64,000 bases of DNA from CAG-791 sp963593905 (GCA_963593905.1 CAVBBL010000010.1:1-64000), one strand, 5' to 3'; shown: positions 43,140-52,901, numbered from the stretch's first letter. Numbers and translations are program-made. The notes: generated by a model from the letters alone, not told the origin.

Positions 43140-44132
43140 TTATACCTTTCCTGTGCACATACGCCCTGCTTTTCGAAGCGCCTTTATGCACAGCTGCTGA
43201 TAATGCTGTTTTCTGGCCAGTGCCAGCACTTCCGTATCCTCTTTCCCCCAGGGTTCTGTCCTGATCTGCGGCCAGACATAGTGGGATAGCTTCTCCCGGC
43301 ATTCTCCGGCACTGTACGTTTTGCCGTCCCGATCCATATAGGTAAATATGGAATAGATATTCTGCGCCGACGCCCAATATCCGTCCGATACATTGTGTCT
43401 CGCCCAGTACATAGGCGCGATGGCTTTTCGCAAAGTCGTGCTGGTATACGCCGGAAAAAAAGCAAAAGAGGAATTGGAAGCTATGAGATAACGGGCATTT
43501 TTTACCGCCACATAATCTCCGGCCGGATCAAAATGGCAGGCCGGAATCTCCGGCAAAAGTCGATTGGCCGCCGTCACATCATCCGTCACAATCATAAAGC
43601 GCATGGCAGGATTTTCTCTGCGCATCCATGCCATGGCATCCTTCCAGTACTTTTTCCGCAGAAAAAGTGCCGGATCCTCTGCATACTCTCCCCCTCTTAT
43701 GTTCAGGATACACAAATCATCTGCCGTATAAGTCGGGGCATCTGCCGCCGGCTTTACCTGCAGCCACTGCCGGATTTCCTCCCTGTGTCTTTCAAAATAG
43801 GATTCATCCTGGAGATTCCCGTAAAGGAGGGTATTCTCCGGCACCTGCCAAAGCCCCGGATCAGCACCGGCCACATAGCAGCCGTGCACCATATCGTGGG
43901 GAGAGTTCTTTACATAAATGCGCTTTTCCGCCTCCTGATAGTGATGCATGCCGGCGGCTTCTTCTTCCGTGAGTCTCTTACCCATATCAAGATTTAAAAA
44001 ATCTGCCTGCAGATATTCGCCTCCGAAGGTGGCAAAGTCCGTATTCCGGTCAGCTGCCAGACATCTGGCTGTCACATAACAGAAAAGCCGGTTTCCCAGC
44101 CCCTGTCCTTTCAGAAATTCTGTTCCGATCAT
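43140..44132 (-). CDS. GT11-like glycosyltransferase with altered donor motif
   Basis: The 330-residue protein has KGQGLGNRLFCYVTARCLA near the N-terminus (GT11-like G-x-G-N-x-x-F) and ASNSSFAFFPAYTS near the end, as in GT11. The central motif reads LNIRGGEY where GT11 enzymes have H-x-R-R-G-D-Y, so His, Arg and Asp positions have changed. It may use a different donor or be inactive. AGAGGAAAATCT before the ATG at 44132 gives the start; the frame seven codons longer overlaps the upstream stop. Confidence 0.65.
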   Translation of the reverse strand: MIGTEFLKGQGLGNRLFCYVTARCLAADRNTDFATFGGEYLQADFLNLDMGKRLTEEEAAGMHHYQEAEKRIYVKNSPHDMVHGCYVAGADPGLWQVPENTLLYGNLQDESYFERHREEIRQWLQVKPAADAPTYTADDLCILNIRGGEYAEDPALFLRKKYWKDAMAWMRRENPAMRFMIVTDDVTAANRLLPEIPACHFDPAGDYVAVKNARYLIASNSSFAFFPAYTSTTLRKAIAPMYWARHNVSDGYWASAQNIYSIFTYMDRDGKTYSAGECREKLSHYVWPQIRTEPWGKEDTEVLALARKQHYQQLCIKALRKAGRMCTGKV

Positions 44133-44152
44133 AGATTTTCCTCTGTATTGCA

Positions 44153-45073
44153 CTAACGGCGCAAAGATAAAAGCTTTGCCCGGGCATCCAGGGCTGCCTT
44201 GATGATCTTATCCGATACTTTCACATACCACTTGGGCTCTTTATAAAGCAGGGACTGATACTCTGCAATATGCTCCCTAAGATAAGCCGGATAGGTCTCA
44301 TCGATCTTTGCCACCACCAAAAGGGCGTTTCTTCCGAACAGATCTTCCTTACTGCGCAGCTTGCTCGCCACCTCGAACAGTGTGCGCCGGTTGTTATACT
44401 CCTGATGGGCTGCGCTCTTTATCTTATATCGGATCCGCTCCTCTGCTGTCTGATCATCCGGTCCTCCTACGTAGCTGAAATGCCAGCCGCCGTTTTCCAC
44501 ACGCACACCGATGCGCTTCTGTTTGGCATTGCGCAGTTCCTCTGTGGTGTAGGTCTTCAAAAGGGAATACCTACAGACCTTGGTGCCCAGCCACTGGCGC
44601 CTTGCCACTCCGTCAAAATCTCCTGTCACAGACAGATTATTGCCGGAGATATCTTCCAGATTCAGATAACCGTAAAAAAGCCGCTGTGCCAGCATATAGA
44701 TCTTGCCGGGCTGTACCTGAGGCAGGAGGCTTTTTAATGTCTCAGGATCCGGAATTTCATCCACATCACTGAAGATGATGATATCATCATTCTGACAATC
44801 CTTCAGTCCTCTGGCTACGGCGCATTTCTGATGATGGTCTCTCTGGAAAGCATCGCAGTCCATCGGGGTATCCTCTACCACCACATGGATGATCTTATCC
44901 TGAAATTCGGCGAACATCTCCTTGTGCTCTTCATAGAAAAGAGGCTTGGGATCCCCGGAAAATGTCACCGTAGACTCACTGATGACAAACTTATCCACCA
45001 CATCATTCAAAATCCGCATCCGCAGCAGAAGAATATCCAGTTCATTAAAAAATTGAAATGCATCGTAGATCAT
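44153..45073 (-). CDS. GT17 family glycosyltransferase
   Basis: The 306-residue protein matches family GT17 (beta-1,4-N-acetylglucosaminyltransferase III-like): MIYDAFQFFNELDILLLRMRILN at the start, FVISESTVTFSGDPKPL (29-45), IIIFSDVDEIPDPE (98-111) with the D-x-D, and WHFSYVGGPD. Known eukaryotic members add bisecting GlcNAc; bacterial members occur in capsule and LPS loci. Donor and acceptor here are inferred only. AAGAGGTAAAT precedes the ATG. Confidence 0.85.
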   Translation of the reverse strand: MIYDAFQFFNELDILLLRMRILNDVVDKFVISESTVTFSGDPKPLFYEEHKEMFAEFQDKIIHVVVEDTPMDCDAFQRDHHQKCAVARGLKDCQNDDIIIFSDVDEIPDPETLKSLLPQVQPGKIYMLAQRLFYGYLNLEDISGNNLSVTGDFDGVARRQWLGTKVCRYSLLKTYTTEELRNAKQKRIGVRVENGGWHFSYVGGPDDQTAEERIRYKIKSAAHQEYNNRRTLFEVASKLRSKEDLFGRNALLVVAKIDETYPAYLREHIAEYQSLLYKEPKWYVKVSDKIIKAALDARAKLLSLRR

Positions 45074-45085
45074 ATTTACCTCTTA

Positions 45086-45152
45086 TGCCGCAGCTTGCCT
45101 GCGAAAACATACTGCCGATCGAACACTCTGCTATCGAGCAGAGTGTTCGATC
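45086..45152 (-). repeat. hairpin cassette variant with swapped D stem
   Basis: Part of hairpin A (left arm TGCCGCAG; right arm incomplete) lies next to the GT17 Shine-Dalgarno site. Upstream of it is a D-type hairpin with a perfect 16-bp stem (45117-45152, GATCGAACACTCTGCT and complement) and the same CGAT loop and inner GCT/AGC pairs as D at 6855-6890, but otherwise unrelated stem bases. GGAGGTCA precedes it, as before other D hairpins. Confidence 0.75.
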
Positions 45153-45170
45153 TGACCTCCTATGCGCTAA

Positions 45171-45860
45171 TTATTTAAATTTGGGATACTCCGCATTCGT
45201 CCCTTCCCATTTATGGAACACAAACGGACGAATCCCTTTTCCCTCAAATTCCGGCAGCATCTGCTCCTGTCCAAAGTACATAGCCACTTCCAAAGGCGCA
45301 TACTTCATGCCCGCCGCCTCAAACAGATGTCGGTTCTTGCAGCAGATAAACCCATCCTCATTAAAGAAGCCGTGATCCGCCTCAAAGGGAATATGGGTCT
45401 TTGCAGGGAATTCCAGCAGGCGCTTACTGCGGATGGACACGCTGTTGCCTACCCGGCAGATATTGCCGTGGATATCCCGATAGGAAAAATCATCCTTGGG
45501 AAGCGGGAAGGGGGAGCCGATATAATCATACTCCAGGAACTGATCCTGCCAGCTCTTAGGATTGACCACAAAACCGTCTGCATGCACCAGCAGCATATAG
45601 TCGGTATGGATATACTTGTACATATCATAGATCATGGCATAGTTAAACTTATCAATCTCCGTGATCTTATCAATATGCTGATATTCTATATACTTTGGCA
45701 GCAGCAGGGGCTTTCGATGGGTGATCAGTGTCACTGCACCAAAGTCAATCTCCCGGCAGCTGTATTCCAGCGCCTTTACCGTCGCTCTGATATTTACGCT
45801 GCTCATAGCCGCCAGCGTCACATTGGGAAGCTGAAGCCTTCCGTTTTTCCATTCTGCCAT
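45171..45860 (-). CDS. DUF5672 family protein (probable glycosyltransferase), paralog
   Basis: The 229-residue protein is related to the 18.9-19.6-kb protein over its whole length: LQLPNVTLAAMSS, LLVHADGFVVNPKSWQDQFLEYDYIGSPF, CRVGNSVSIRSKRLLEFP, ADHGFFNEDGFICC and FVFHKWEGTNAEYPKF. The first paralog has GENEDIFL where this has NEDGFICC, keeping an N/E-E-D acidic cluster. The ATG at 45860 has GGGGATTAAA upstream and is preferred over the ATG four codons earlier. It follows an ABC exporter gene. Confidence 0.7.
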   Translation of the reverse strand: MAEWKNGRLQLPNVTLAAMSSVNIRATVKALEYSCREIDFGAVTLITHRKPLLLPKYIEYQHIDKITEIDKFNYAMIYDMYKYIHTDYMLLVHADGFVVNPKSWQDQFLEYDYIGSPFPLPKDDFSYRDIHGNICRVGNSVSIRSKRLLEFPAKTHIPFEADHGFFNEDGFICCKNRHLFEAAGMKYAPLEVAMYFGQEQMLPEFEGKGIRPFVFHKWEGTNAEYPKFK

Positions 45861-45889
45861 TTTAATCCCCATTCCACAGGCGCTCAGGG

Positions 45890-47647
45890 TTACGCACCCT
45901 GTCTGCCGTGCTCCTTATCTAATACAAAGTGCTTGTCCTCTACCCGGTATACCGCATCGCATTTCTCGATGGTAGATAAACGGTGGGCGATGATCACCAA
46001 TGTCTTGCGGCCATGGAGACTCTCGATTGCTTCCATGATGGCCTGCTCCGTATCATTATCCAGAGCGGAAGTAGCCTCGTCAAAAATCATGATCTCCGGG
46101 TCCATATAAAGTGCTCTGGCAATACCGATTCTCTGACGCTGACCGCCGGAGAGACGTACGCCTCTCTCCCCGATGGAGGTATCCAGTCCCTCCGGAAGAG
46201 AACGGACGAATTCATCCATCTGGGCTTCCTTTAAAACATGCCAGATCTGCGCCTCATCGATATCCTCCGGTGCAAAACCGTAGGCGATATTATTGCGGAT
46301 GGTATCATCCAGCATGTACATCATCTGGGGCACATAGCCGATGTTGGCATACCATCCCATGATATTGGTGGTAATGTCCGTGCCGTCCACCAGAATCTGT
46401 CCCTTTTGAGGCTGGAGCAATCCCAGCAGGATATCCACTGCCGTGGACTTGCCGGCACCGGAAGGCCCGATAATGCCCACGGATTTGCCGATGGGAATGG
46501 TCAGTCCCGCATTTTCCAGAATGTTTACCTCTGTGTTGGGATAGCGATAGGTGATATTGGTAAGCTCCACTTTCTCATGAAAGGGCAAGGGTACAATAGG
46601 TCCCCGCTGCCGGAAAATGGCCGTATTGTCCACATCCTTGCTGCGGACGATGATCTCCTCCACTGAATCCATACAGGGCTCGTAGTAAGCGATGCTGTTG
46701 AGATAGGTGGAGATGCGATTGGCACTGGGCATGATCCGGATAGCCACTACCGCCAGCACACCGATCTGTCCCATGGTATTAGCCAGATCATCCGAGCTCA
46801 TAAGAAAGAACCCCACCATGCCCAGAATACCGGTCATGCACACCGTCTCGATCAGCAGTCTCGGAATGTTCTGATAGGAATTCTGTTTCTTCTGAATATC
46901 GCAGAGTTTCTCTGCGCTCTTTTCATATTGATCCACAAAGTACTTTTCCTTATTCAGTACCTTGGTTTCCTTCATGCCGCTGACCGCCTGCATGAGCCAC
47001 TTGGTATTCAGCGCGCTGTTGACCTGCACCTCATGGCCATAGCGGCGAAGCACCGGTCCCATAACCTTTTTGTTTACCACGATGATCACACCGATCAGGC
47101 TTCCCATAATGACGGTCATCAGGGGATTGAGCACGATCGACAGGACGATCAGGGCCGCCATGATGATACCTTCTGTGCAGAAGGAAAGTATCGTCAGCAG
47201 CATATTGTAGACGCCGTTTACATCACTGAGGATATGCCGCATGATCACCGGTGTATTGGCATCTAAGAAAAATTCATAGGGTCTTGTCACATAATCCTTG
47301 AAAAGATTTGTGGAGGTCTGGAACTGCCCGTTATAGATAAACCGATATTGCGCCCTGTACATGTAATACAGAAAGATATTCTTTACAATATACAGTCCGA
47401 TGAGCAATACAATGATCAAGCTAAGGAAGGACTTGGGATCCTGCATGTTCAGCATGACATAGATCCTGCTGTAAGTGGAATCCGTCTCCACGGAACTGGG
47501 ATTCATGGCGATGGTGATCACAGGCAGGATCAGACTGGTGCCTACCGTCTCCATCCCTGCGCCAAGGAGCATCAGGAAAAAGAGCACCACCAGATTGCCC
47601 TTTTGCTTTTTGGTCAATATTCTCGCCACGCGTTTCATTAATTTCAT
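45890..47647 (-). CDS. ABC transporter, fused permease and ATPase, paralog
   Basis: The 585-residue half-transporter is similar throughout to the 17.0-18.8-kb protein: a membrane domain of about six helices (1-320) and an ATPase domain with GIIGPSGAGKST (about 380-390), LSGGQRQRIGIARAL and IMIFDEATSALDND. Likely a homodimer exporting or flipping a glycolipid. AAGGAATATGATCCT precedes the ATG. It begins 4 nt downstream of the GT11-GT2 fusion gene. Confidence 0.85.
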   Translation of the reverse strand: MKLMKRVARILTKKQKGNLVVLFFLMLLGAGMETVGTSLILPVITIAMNPSSVETDSTYSRIYVMLNMQDPKSFLSLIIVLLIGLYIVKNIFLYYMYRAQYRFIYNGQFQTSTNLFKDYVTRPYEFFLDANTPVIMRHILSDVNGVYNMLLTILSFCTEGIIMAALIVLSIVLNPLMTVIMGSLIGVIIVVNKKVMGPVLRRYGHEVQVNSALNTKWLMQAVSGMKETKVLNKEKYFVDQYEKSAEKLCDIQKKQNSYQNIPRLLIETVCMTGILGMVGFFLMSSDDLANTMGQIGVLAVVAIRIMPSANRISTYLNSIAYYEPCMDSVEEIIVRSKDVDNTAIFRQRGPIVPLPFHEKVELTNITYRYPNTEVNILENAGLTIPIGKSVGIIGPSGAGKSTAVDILLGLLQPQKGQILVDGTDITTNIMGWYANIGYVPQMMYMLDDTIRNNIAYGFAPEDIDEAQIWHVLKEAQMDEFVRSLPEGLDTSIGERGVRLSGGQRQRIGIARALYMDPEIMIFDEATSALDNDTEQAIMEAIESLHGRKTLVIIAHRLSTIEKCDAVYRVEDKHFVLDKEHGRQGA

Positions 47648-47651
47648 AGGA

Positions 47652-49715
47652 TCATATTCCTTTATCTTTCGTATTCTTCCATCTGACTACGGTCCTGTCA
47701 TACAGGCCGGATACCCGGGCATAGACGGCCGGCGAGGCCAGGAACAGACGCATCCTCACCCTGTCTCCCCGCGTAGAAAAGGGTTCCTTTAACAGCGTCA
47801 GGATTCGGTCCTTTTCGGCCAGCATTTCTTTTTCCAGACGCCCGGCATAGGCGCTCATGGCAGGATCTGCCCGAAATTCCAAATCGTAGAATAAAAGCCG
47901 TCTGTAAAAATAATAGGCCGCTCTCCTGGCAATCTCTTCCAGTCCGCAGTCCTCAAACCAGGCAATCTGCTCTCTCCAGAACGGCAATTCATCCCGAAAG
48001 CGGCGTTCTCCGGCCTTTTCATTCATAATGCTGCCTGCCCGGTCCAGAACATAATTATAAAGCGGCATATCCAGATATACCAGTCTTTCCATGGACGTAA
48101 AGGCCTTGGCAGTAAAAATAATATCCTCGCTGTTTCTCCCTGTGGGGAAACGGAGATCTTCAATCGTACTTTTCTTAAAGAGCTTGCTCCAGACAGAATT
48201 ATAAATGATGACTCTGTCATCTCCGCCGGTATAGATCTCCAGCGCCTGCTGTTGGTTTAATAATATACTTTTGTCCAGAATCTCGTCAACGGAAGGCACT
48301 CTCCATGCTTCCTGTCTCTCTGCGCCTTCCCCCGCGTGATCCCTCACCTGATTATACCGCACCACCGCAATCTGCGCATTACCATACAGACATCCGGTGA
48401 CCATAGCCTCCATCATAGACGGCTCATACCAGTCATCTCCGTCTAAAAAGGCGATATATTCTCCTTTGGCTTTATCAAGCCCCGCATTTCTGGCATCGGA
48501 GAGTCCGCCGTTTTGTTTATGGATCACCTGCACACGTCTGTCCCTGGCTGCGAATGCATCGCAAAGTGCCGGTGTCCTGCCGTCTGTGGAGCCGTCGTCC
48601 ACCACCAATATTTCCAGATTTGTATAGGTCTGCTTCTCCAGGGAAGCAAAAGCTCTGGGCAGATAGTCCGCCACATTGTAAGCCGCCACGATAACGGAAA
48701 CAAGGGGAGTGTATACCTGCTGTCTCCTGCTGCATTGCCCGTCCATGGACGTATTTTCCGGCGGTGTCAGCGCAGGGGCCTCACAGACCACTTCACCTTC
48801 TCCGTTGATCTGCAGCATCTTCTCCGTAAAGATATCCCTTCTGGTCAGGGTACTGCCGTCCGGCATATGCAGCCAAAGAGAAGGGGCAATGATCAATTGA
48901 CCCGTATGGTCTGCCAGCCAGGCCCCCCACCAGCTAAAGCTGCTGTTGGCGATAATGTGATGTCTGCACTTTGTCATCAAAGCCAGATCCAGATACCCGT
49001 GATCCTCATCGGCGCCCCTGATCAGTGTATAAGATACACCTGCTGCCCCGCTCCTTTTTTCCATGGCAGCGATCCAGTCTGCCGCCTTCTGCTCATCGTT
49101 GGAAAAGACATAGAAGTGCACCTGCTCTCCCAGCCTCTCCAGCATCTGCCTGACTGCCCCTTCATAATAGGCCGGCGTGCAGATGCCTCCATAAGTCTCT
49201 GCCTTATCCAGATAATCCCCGAAGCGCAGATGTACTGCAACGGAATTTTCCTTTTGCATCTGCTCTGCCAGGACGGCCCTTTCGGGCTCCTCCTGCCAGA
49301 TGCTCTCCGAAAAGGTAAAAGCCTCTCTCACCTTATCCCGGACATCTGCAAAATACTTTTCAGACTGAAAACATCCGCAGAAATACCCCTCTTCCAATTC
49401 CAGAAAAGAAGGATCGAAAACCAGATCCCGGTCGTGCTTTTCCAGAGAATGCCTTCCCCGTAGTTTTCTGCGGACCCGGCTTTTTACGTCCATTTCCGAA
49501 TCGGTCAGCGTCCGAACCAATTCTCGCTCTGCTCTGGGATAATCAATGCCGAAGACCGACAGACGAATCGGTCTGCGCACCCCGTTCTCGGCCTGATGCT
49601 CGTACTCCGACCAGTCATCAAAGCAGACCTCTCTGCCCATGGCCTGCAGCTTTATAAAAAGAGCGTATTGAAACATCTGGTTGCCGAGTCCCCCCGACAT
49701 ACGGATTACGATCAC
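47652..49715 (-). CDS. fusion of GT11 (fucosyltransferase-like) and GT2 glycosyltransferases
   Basis: Of 687 residues, 1-300 form a GT11 domain with MSGGLGNQMFQYALF (6-20), AVHLRFGDYLDK (160-171) and IIANSSFSWWGAWL (254-267). A linker (300-335) leads to a full GT2 domain with LVSVIVAAYNVADYLPRAF (338-356), VVDDGSTDG (371-379) and AFLDGDDWYEPSMM (422-435). Two sugars could be added by one protein. The start is GTG, overlapping the AsnB stop as GTGA, so translation is coupled. Confidence 0.85.
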   Translation of the reverse strand: MIVIRMSGGLGNQMFQYALFIKLQAMGREVCFDDWSEYEHQAENGVRRPIRLSVFGIDYPRAERELVRTLTDSEMDVKSRVRRKLRGRHSLEKHDRDLVFDPSFLELEEGYFCGCFQSEKYFADVRDKVREAFTFSESIWQEEPERAVLAEQMQKENSVAVHLRFGDYLDKAETYGGICTPAYYEGAVRQMLERLGEQVHFYVFSNDEQKAADWIAAMEKRSGAAGVSYTLIRGADEDHGYLDLALMTKCRHHIIANSSFSWWGAWLADHTGQLIIAPSLWLHMPDGSTLTRRDIFTEKMLQINGEGEVVCEAPALTPPENTSMDGQCSRRQQVYTPLVSVIVAAYNVADYLPRAFASLEKQTYTNLEILVVDDGSTDGRTPALCDAFAARDRRVQVIHKQNGGLSDARNAGLDKAKGEYIAFLDGDDWYEPSMMEAMVTGCLYGNAQIAVVRYNQVRDHAGEGAERQEAWRVPSVDEILDKSILLNQQQALEIYTGGDDRVIIYNSVWSKLFKKSTIEDLRFPTGRNSEDIIFTAKAFTSMERLVYLDMPLYNYVLDRAGSIMNEKAGERRFRDELPFWREQIAWFEDCGLEEIARRAAYYFYRRLLFYDLEFRADPAMSAYAGRLEKEMLAEKDRILTLLKEPFSTRGDRVRMRLFLASPAVYARVSGLYDRTVVRWKNTKDKGI

Positions 49716-51604
49716 GCTTTTCCCCCTTTATACTCCGTCTCCATCCAGGCCTGGAACATGAGAATATACCAGACCTGTACGCACCACTCTCCGGTACCTA
49801 TAAAGCGGTTCCAGATCTCCCAGACCACGTCGGGATCAAGGATACCCTGTTCCGTCAGTTTCTTTCTCTCGATCAGCCCTTCTGCCCAATCCCGCAGTTC
49901 TGTCTTTCTAAGCCATTGATCCACCGGAATGGAAAATCCCTTCTTGGGTCTTTCCATCATTTCTCTGGGCACATAACGGTACAGCACATCCCGCAGCACC
50001 AGCTTGCCCACGCCGTCTGCCCTGAGATAATCAATGGGCAGCGTCCATGCAAATTCCACCACGTCTTTATCCAGAAGAGGCACTCTGGTCTCCAGGGAAA
50101 CGGCCATGGCGGTTCGATCCACCTTGACCAGAATATCATCGGGATGATACATGCTCATATCCATCAGCATGATATCGTGGTTTACTTCCCCTGTCTCATC
50201 CGGTCCCAGCTGGGTATATGCATAGGGAATCTGTTTATGTTTCAGCGCAATGCGGCCGATCAAAGGATCTGTCTCATAGCTGACACGATAAATATCCTCC
50301 GGAGAGTCCGATGCCAGCCGGATGCCTCTGGAGCGCCAGATGATATTATTGCGAAGGGGTGAATGCAGCAGCAGTCCTGCCGCCGGCTTGCGGATTCCTC
50401 CGGGGATTCGGCGCACCATGTTCCACATCCGCTCTGCGCCTGCATAGGAGGTATAGCCGCAAAAAAGCTCATCTCCGGCATCACCGCTTAGGGATACCGT
50501 CACATGCTCTCTGGTCATCTTGCTCACCAGATAGGTGGGAATCTGCGAGCTGTCCGCAAAGGGCTCTGCGAACATAGCCGGCAGCATAGGAATCACTTCC
50601 CTGGCATCCTTTTCCGTGATATAGAGTTCTGTGTGCTCTGTGCCCAAATGCTTTGCAATCTCGCCGGCATAAACGGCCTCATTATACTTAGGATCCTCCA
50701 TGCCGATGGTGAAGCTTCGAACCTTCCGCTCGCTCTCCTGCTGCATCAGAGCCACCACCGTACTGCTGTCGATTCCTGCAGATAAAAAGGCGCCTACCGG
50801 CACATCGGCCACCATCTGATCCCGGATAGAAGCGCGCAGCAGTCTTTCCAGTTCATCCGCTGCCTCTTCTCTGGTACCCGTAAATAAATGAGACTGGCCG
50901 TATTTTGCCTTTTCCCGCAAAGACCAGTAGGCTTTTGTCTGCTGTGTTCCCTCCGCATAGGGAGCCCCGATCGTCAGCATTTTGCCGGGCTCTAATTTCC
51001 AGATCTTCTGATAGATCGTATAGGGCGCCGGTATATAGCCATGGGCGAAATAGATGTCCAGCACATCCGTAAAAATGGGATTGTCAAAACCCTCCAGTAC
51101 CGTAATGCAACCTAAATCAGACGCAAAGACAAAGGATCCCGCCACAAAGCCGTAGTAAAGCGGCTTCTCGCCGATCCGATCCCGCAGCAGAGTTATGGTC
51201 TTTGTCTCTTTATCAAAGAGCGCAATGGCAAACATGCCCTTGCACCAGCGGATCGTCTCCTCTACGCCATAAGCCTCAAAAGCCTCCAGCAGCACCTCTG
51301 TATCGGAGGTACCCCGAAAAGCCGTCACCTTTTTTTCTTTCAGAAGCTTTTCCCGGAGGGTGCGATGATTGTAGATCTCCCCATTAAACACACACACATA
51401 CCGACCGCTGTGAGACTGCATGGGCTGTGCGCCGGCCTCTGTCAGATCCACGATAGAAAGTCGCCTGTGTCCAAGGCACACCGCTCCGTCTTCGGAAAGC
51501 CAGGTCCCCCCGGCATCCGGTCCCCGGTGGATCATGCGCTGCTTCATGCGCTCCATATTCTCTCCGGGATTCTTAAAATGACATAAACCCGCTATTCCGC
51601 ACAT
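49712..51604 (-). CDS. asnB: asparagine synthase-like amidotransferase (AsnB type)
   Basis: The 630-residue enzyme has Cys2 as the glutaminase nucleophile (MCGIAGL), GHRRLSIVDL, FNGEIYNH (73-80) and, in the synthetase half, LSAGIDSSTVVAL (274-286), the ATP-binding loop with Ala in place of the usual first Gly. Classic AsnB makes asparagine from aspartate; in capsule loci such proteins may instead amidate uronic or amino sugars. Location between glycosyltransferases favours that. GAAAGGAGACTCCC precedes the ATG. Confidence 0.85.
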   Translation of the reverse strand: MCGIAGLCHFKNPGENMERMKQRMIHRGPDAGGTWLSEDGAVCLGHRRLSIVDLTEAGAQPMQSHSGRYVCVFNGEIYNHRTLREKLLKEKKVTAFRGTSDTEVLLEAFEAYGVEETIRWCKGMFAIALFDKETKTITLLRDRIGEKPLYYGFVAGSFVFASDLGCITVLEGFDNPIFTDVLDIYFAHGYIPAPYTIYQKIWKLEPGKMLTIGAPYAEGTQQTKAYWSLREKAKYGQSHLFTGTREEAADELERLLRASIRDQMVADVPVGAFLSAGIDSSTVVALMQQESERKVRSFTIGMEDPKYNEAVYAGEIAKHLGTEHTELYITEKDAREVIPMLPAMFAEPFADSSQIPTYLVSKMTREHVTVSLSGDAGDELFCGYTSYAGAERMWNMVRRIPGGIRKPAAGLLLHSPLRNNIIWRSRGIRLASDSPEDIYRVSYETDPLIGRIALKHKQIPYAYTQLGPDETGEVNHDIMLMDMSMYHPDDILVKVDRTAMAVSLETRVPLLDKDVVEFAWTLPIDYLRADGVGKLVLRDVLYRYVPREMMERPKKGFSIPVDQWLRKTELRDWAEGLIERKKLTEQGILDPDVVWEIWNRFIGTGEWCVQVWYILMFQAWMETEYKGGKA

Positions 51605-51634
51605 GGGAGTCTCCTTTCTGTCTTTCTTGCCAAC

Positions 51635-52729
51635 TCATTCTTCCTCTGTGCCGATCTGCGCATAATCCTCATCGGCAATGCGCTGGTCGATCTTTGCCGC
51701 AGCTTCCTCATAGACCTGCTGCCATTTTTCATAGGCATCGTCCCAGGAAGCATAGCCTTCCTCTCCCCGTCTGTCCGGCAGATCATAATTTTCCTTTAAG
51801 TAGTTCTCAAAAAAGGTCGTTACCTTCTGTGCACCGCCGGCATTGGCGTGGTTTCCGTAATCATTAAAATCCCGCGCTCCGTCTATACCGATCTCCTCAT
51901 AGTATTGATTCAGGTTAAGGAAGTCAAAACCTCTGTCCCTTACCTTTTCCCCGATATAATTAAACATCTGCGCCTGCTCCTGGGTGTGCAGGTAGGGAGA
52001 GACGATAAAGAGGGCTTTCTGTCCTTTTTCTTCCAGATAATCCATCAGTTCTTCCAGATGCTGCTCCTGGATCTGCGGAATCGGCGTTGTCTGCGTCTCA
52101 GCGGACCAATCCTGCAGGGTGCAGGGGCCCACTTCATCCGTGCTCTCATATCCCTTCATGGCATCCGGCCAGGCATAGAACGCTGTCCGCAGCTGACTGG
52201 GCAGAAAAAGCGTCTTCCAGTTGGAATGGTATTTGAAAATATCAAAATAATAGGTATACCGCTCCGTATCCTCTGCCGTCAGATCGTCTGTCACCATGGC
52301 ATTGATGGTCTTAATCCGATTCAGGGAATATCGCAGATTGTCCGTGACGCCCCGGGTGTAGGCCATATTGTTGGTCATATCCTCTTCCCTGCCGGTATAC
52401 ATCCGCACCTCATAAATCATAAGAGAGGGGGACTGATAGGCCAGTGCCTCCTTTGTCAGGTACAGCTGCGCCACCGGCCTTTGGAGATTGGTAGAAAGAG
52501 GATAGCAGACGATGCCCTCCTCTCCGTACATTTGCGGCGTCGCATAATAGGGAAATACCGGAGACGAACCGATCATAATGGCATCTATGGTATTCTTCGG
52601 CTCTGCATAAAAGCCCACAAAACGATCTTTCACGGCACCGTTTGTCCGAAGGCAATAGGAAACCATCACCAACAGTGCCAGAAAGAGTGCTATAAAAATC
52701 GCAGCCGAAGCTGCCTGTTTTTTTGACAT
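51635..52729 (-). CDS. membrane-anchored SGNH/DltD-like protein
   Basis: The 364-residue protein has one N-terminal anchor (about 6-27) and an outer domain with IMIGSSPVFPYY (51-62; GSS as the possible nucleophile block) and NDYGNHANAGGA (289-300; Asp/His as the possible remaining triad). This fits SGNH-fold esterases or acyltransferases such as DltD and AlgX relatives, suggesting a role in O-acetyl transfer with the AT3 protein. The frame is open 42 codons upstream through the cassette; AGAAAGGTAAAA before 52729 gives the start. Confidence 0.6.
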   Translation of the reverse strand: MSKKQAASAAIFIALFLALLVMVSYCLRTNGAVKDRFVGFYAEPKNTIDAIMIGSSPVFPYYATPQMYGEEGIVCYPLSTNLQRPVAQLYLTKEALAYQSPSLMIYEVRMYTGREEDMTNNMAYTRGVTDNLRYSLNRIKTINAMVTDDLTAEDTERYTYYFDIFKYHSNWKTLFLPSQLRTAFYAWPDAMKGYESTDEVGPCTLQDWSAETQTTPIPQIQEQHLEELMDYLEEKGQKALFIVSPYLHTQEQAQMFNYIGEKVRDRGFDFLNLNQYYEEIGIDGARDFNDYGNHANAGGAQKVTTFFENYLKENYDLPDRRGEEGYASWDDAYEKWQQVYEEAAAKIDQRIADEDYAQIGTEEE

Positions 52730-52742
52730 TTTTACCTTTCTA

Positions 52743-52901
52743 TGCCGCAGCTTGCTGCGGCATCCTGAGGAGAATTTCGCGTAGGCGAATTCTCCGATGG
52801 GATTAGCATCGATGATGCTTGCGTCATCGATGCAGTTTGAAAGAAATGCTATCAAGCATTTCTTTCAAACTTACCTTTCTATGCCGCAGCTCATTGCGGC
52901 T
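52743..52901 (-). repeat. full hairpin cassette A-D-C-B-A
   Basis: Gene orientation: A2 (52901-52882, containing the stop of the upstream GT4 gene), AGAAAGGTAA, D (52870-52835, perfect 16-bp stem, loop TGAT), C (52833-52806, GCATCGATGA/TCATCGATGC), B (52795-52769), A1 (52762-52743, 8-bp stem with a tetraloop), then AGAAAGGTAAAA and the 52729 start. Relative to the other copies, C has a T-A pair replaced by C-G in both arms. Confidence 0.85.
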
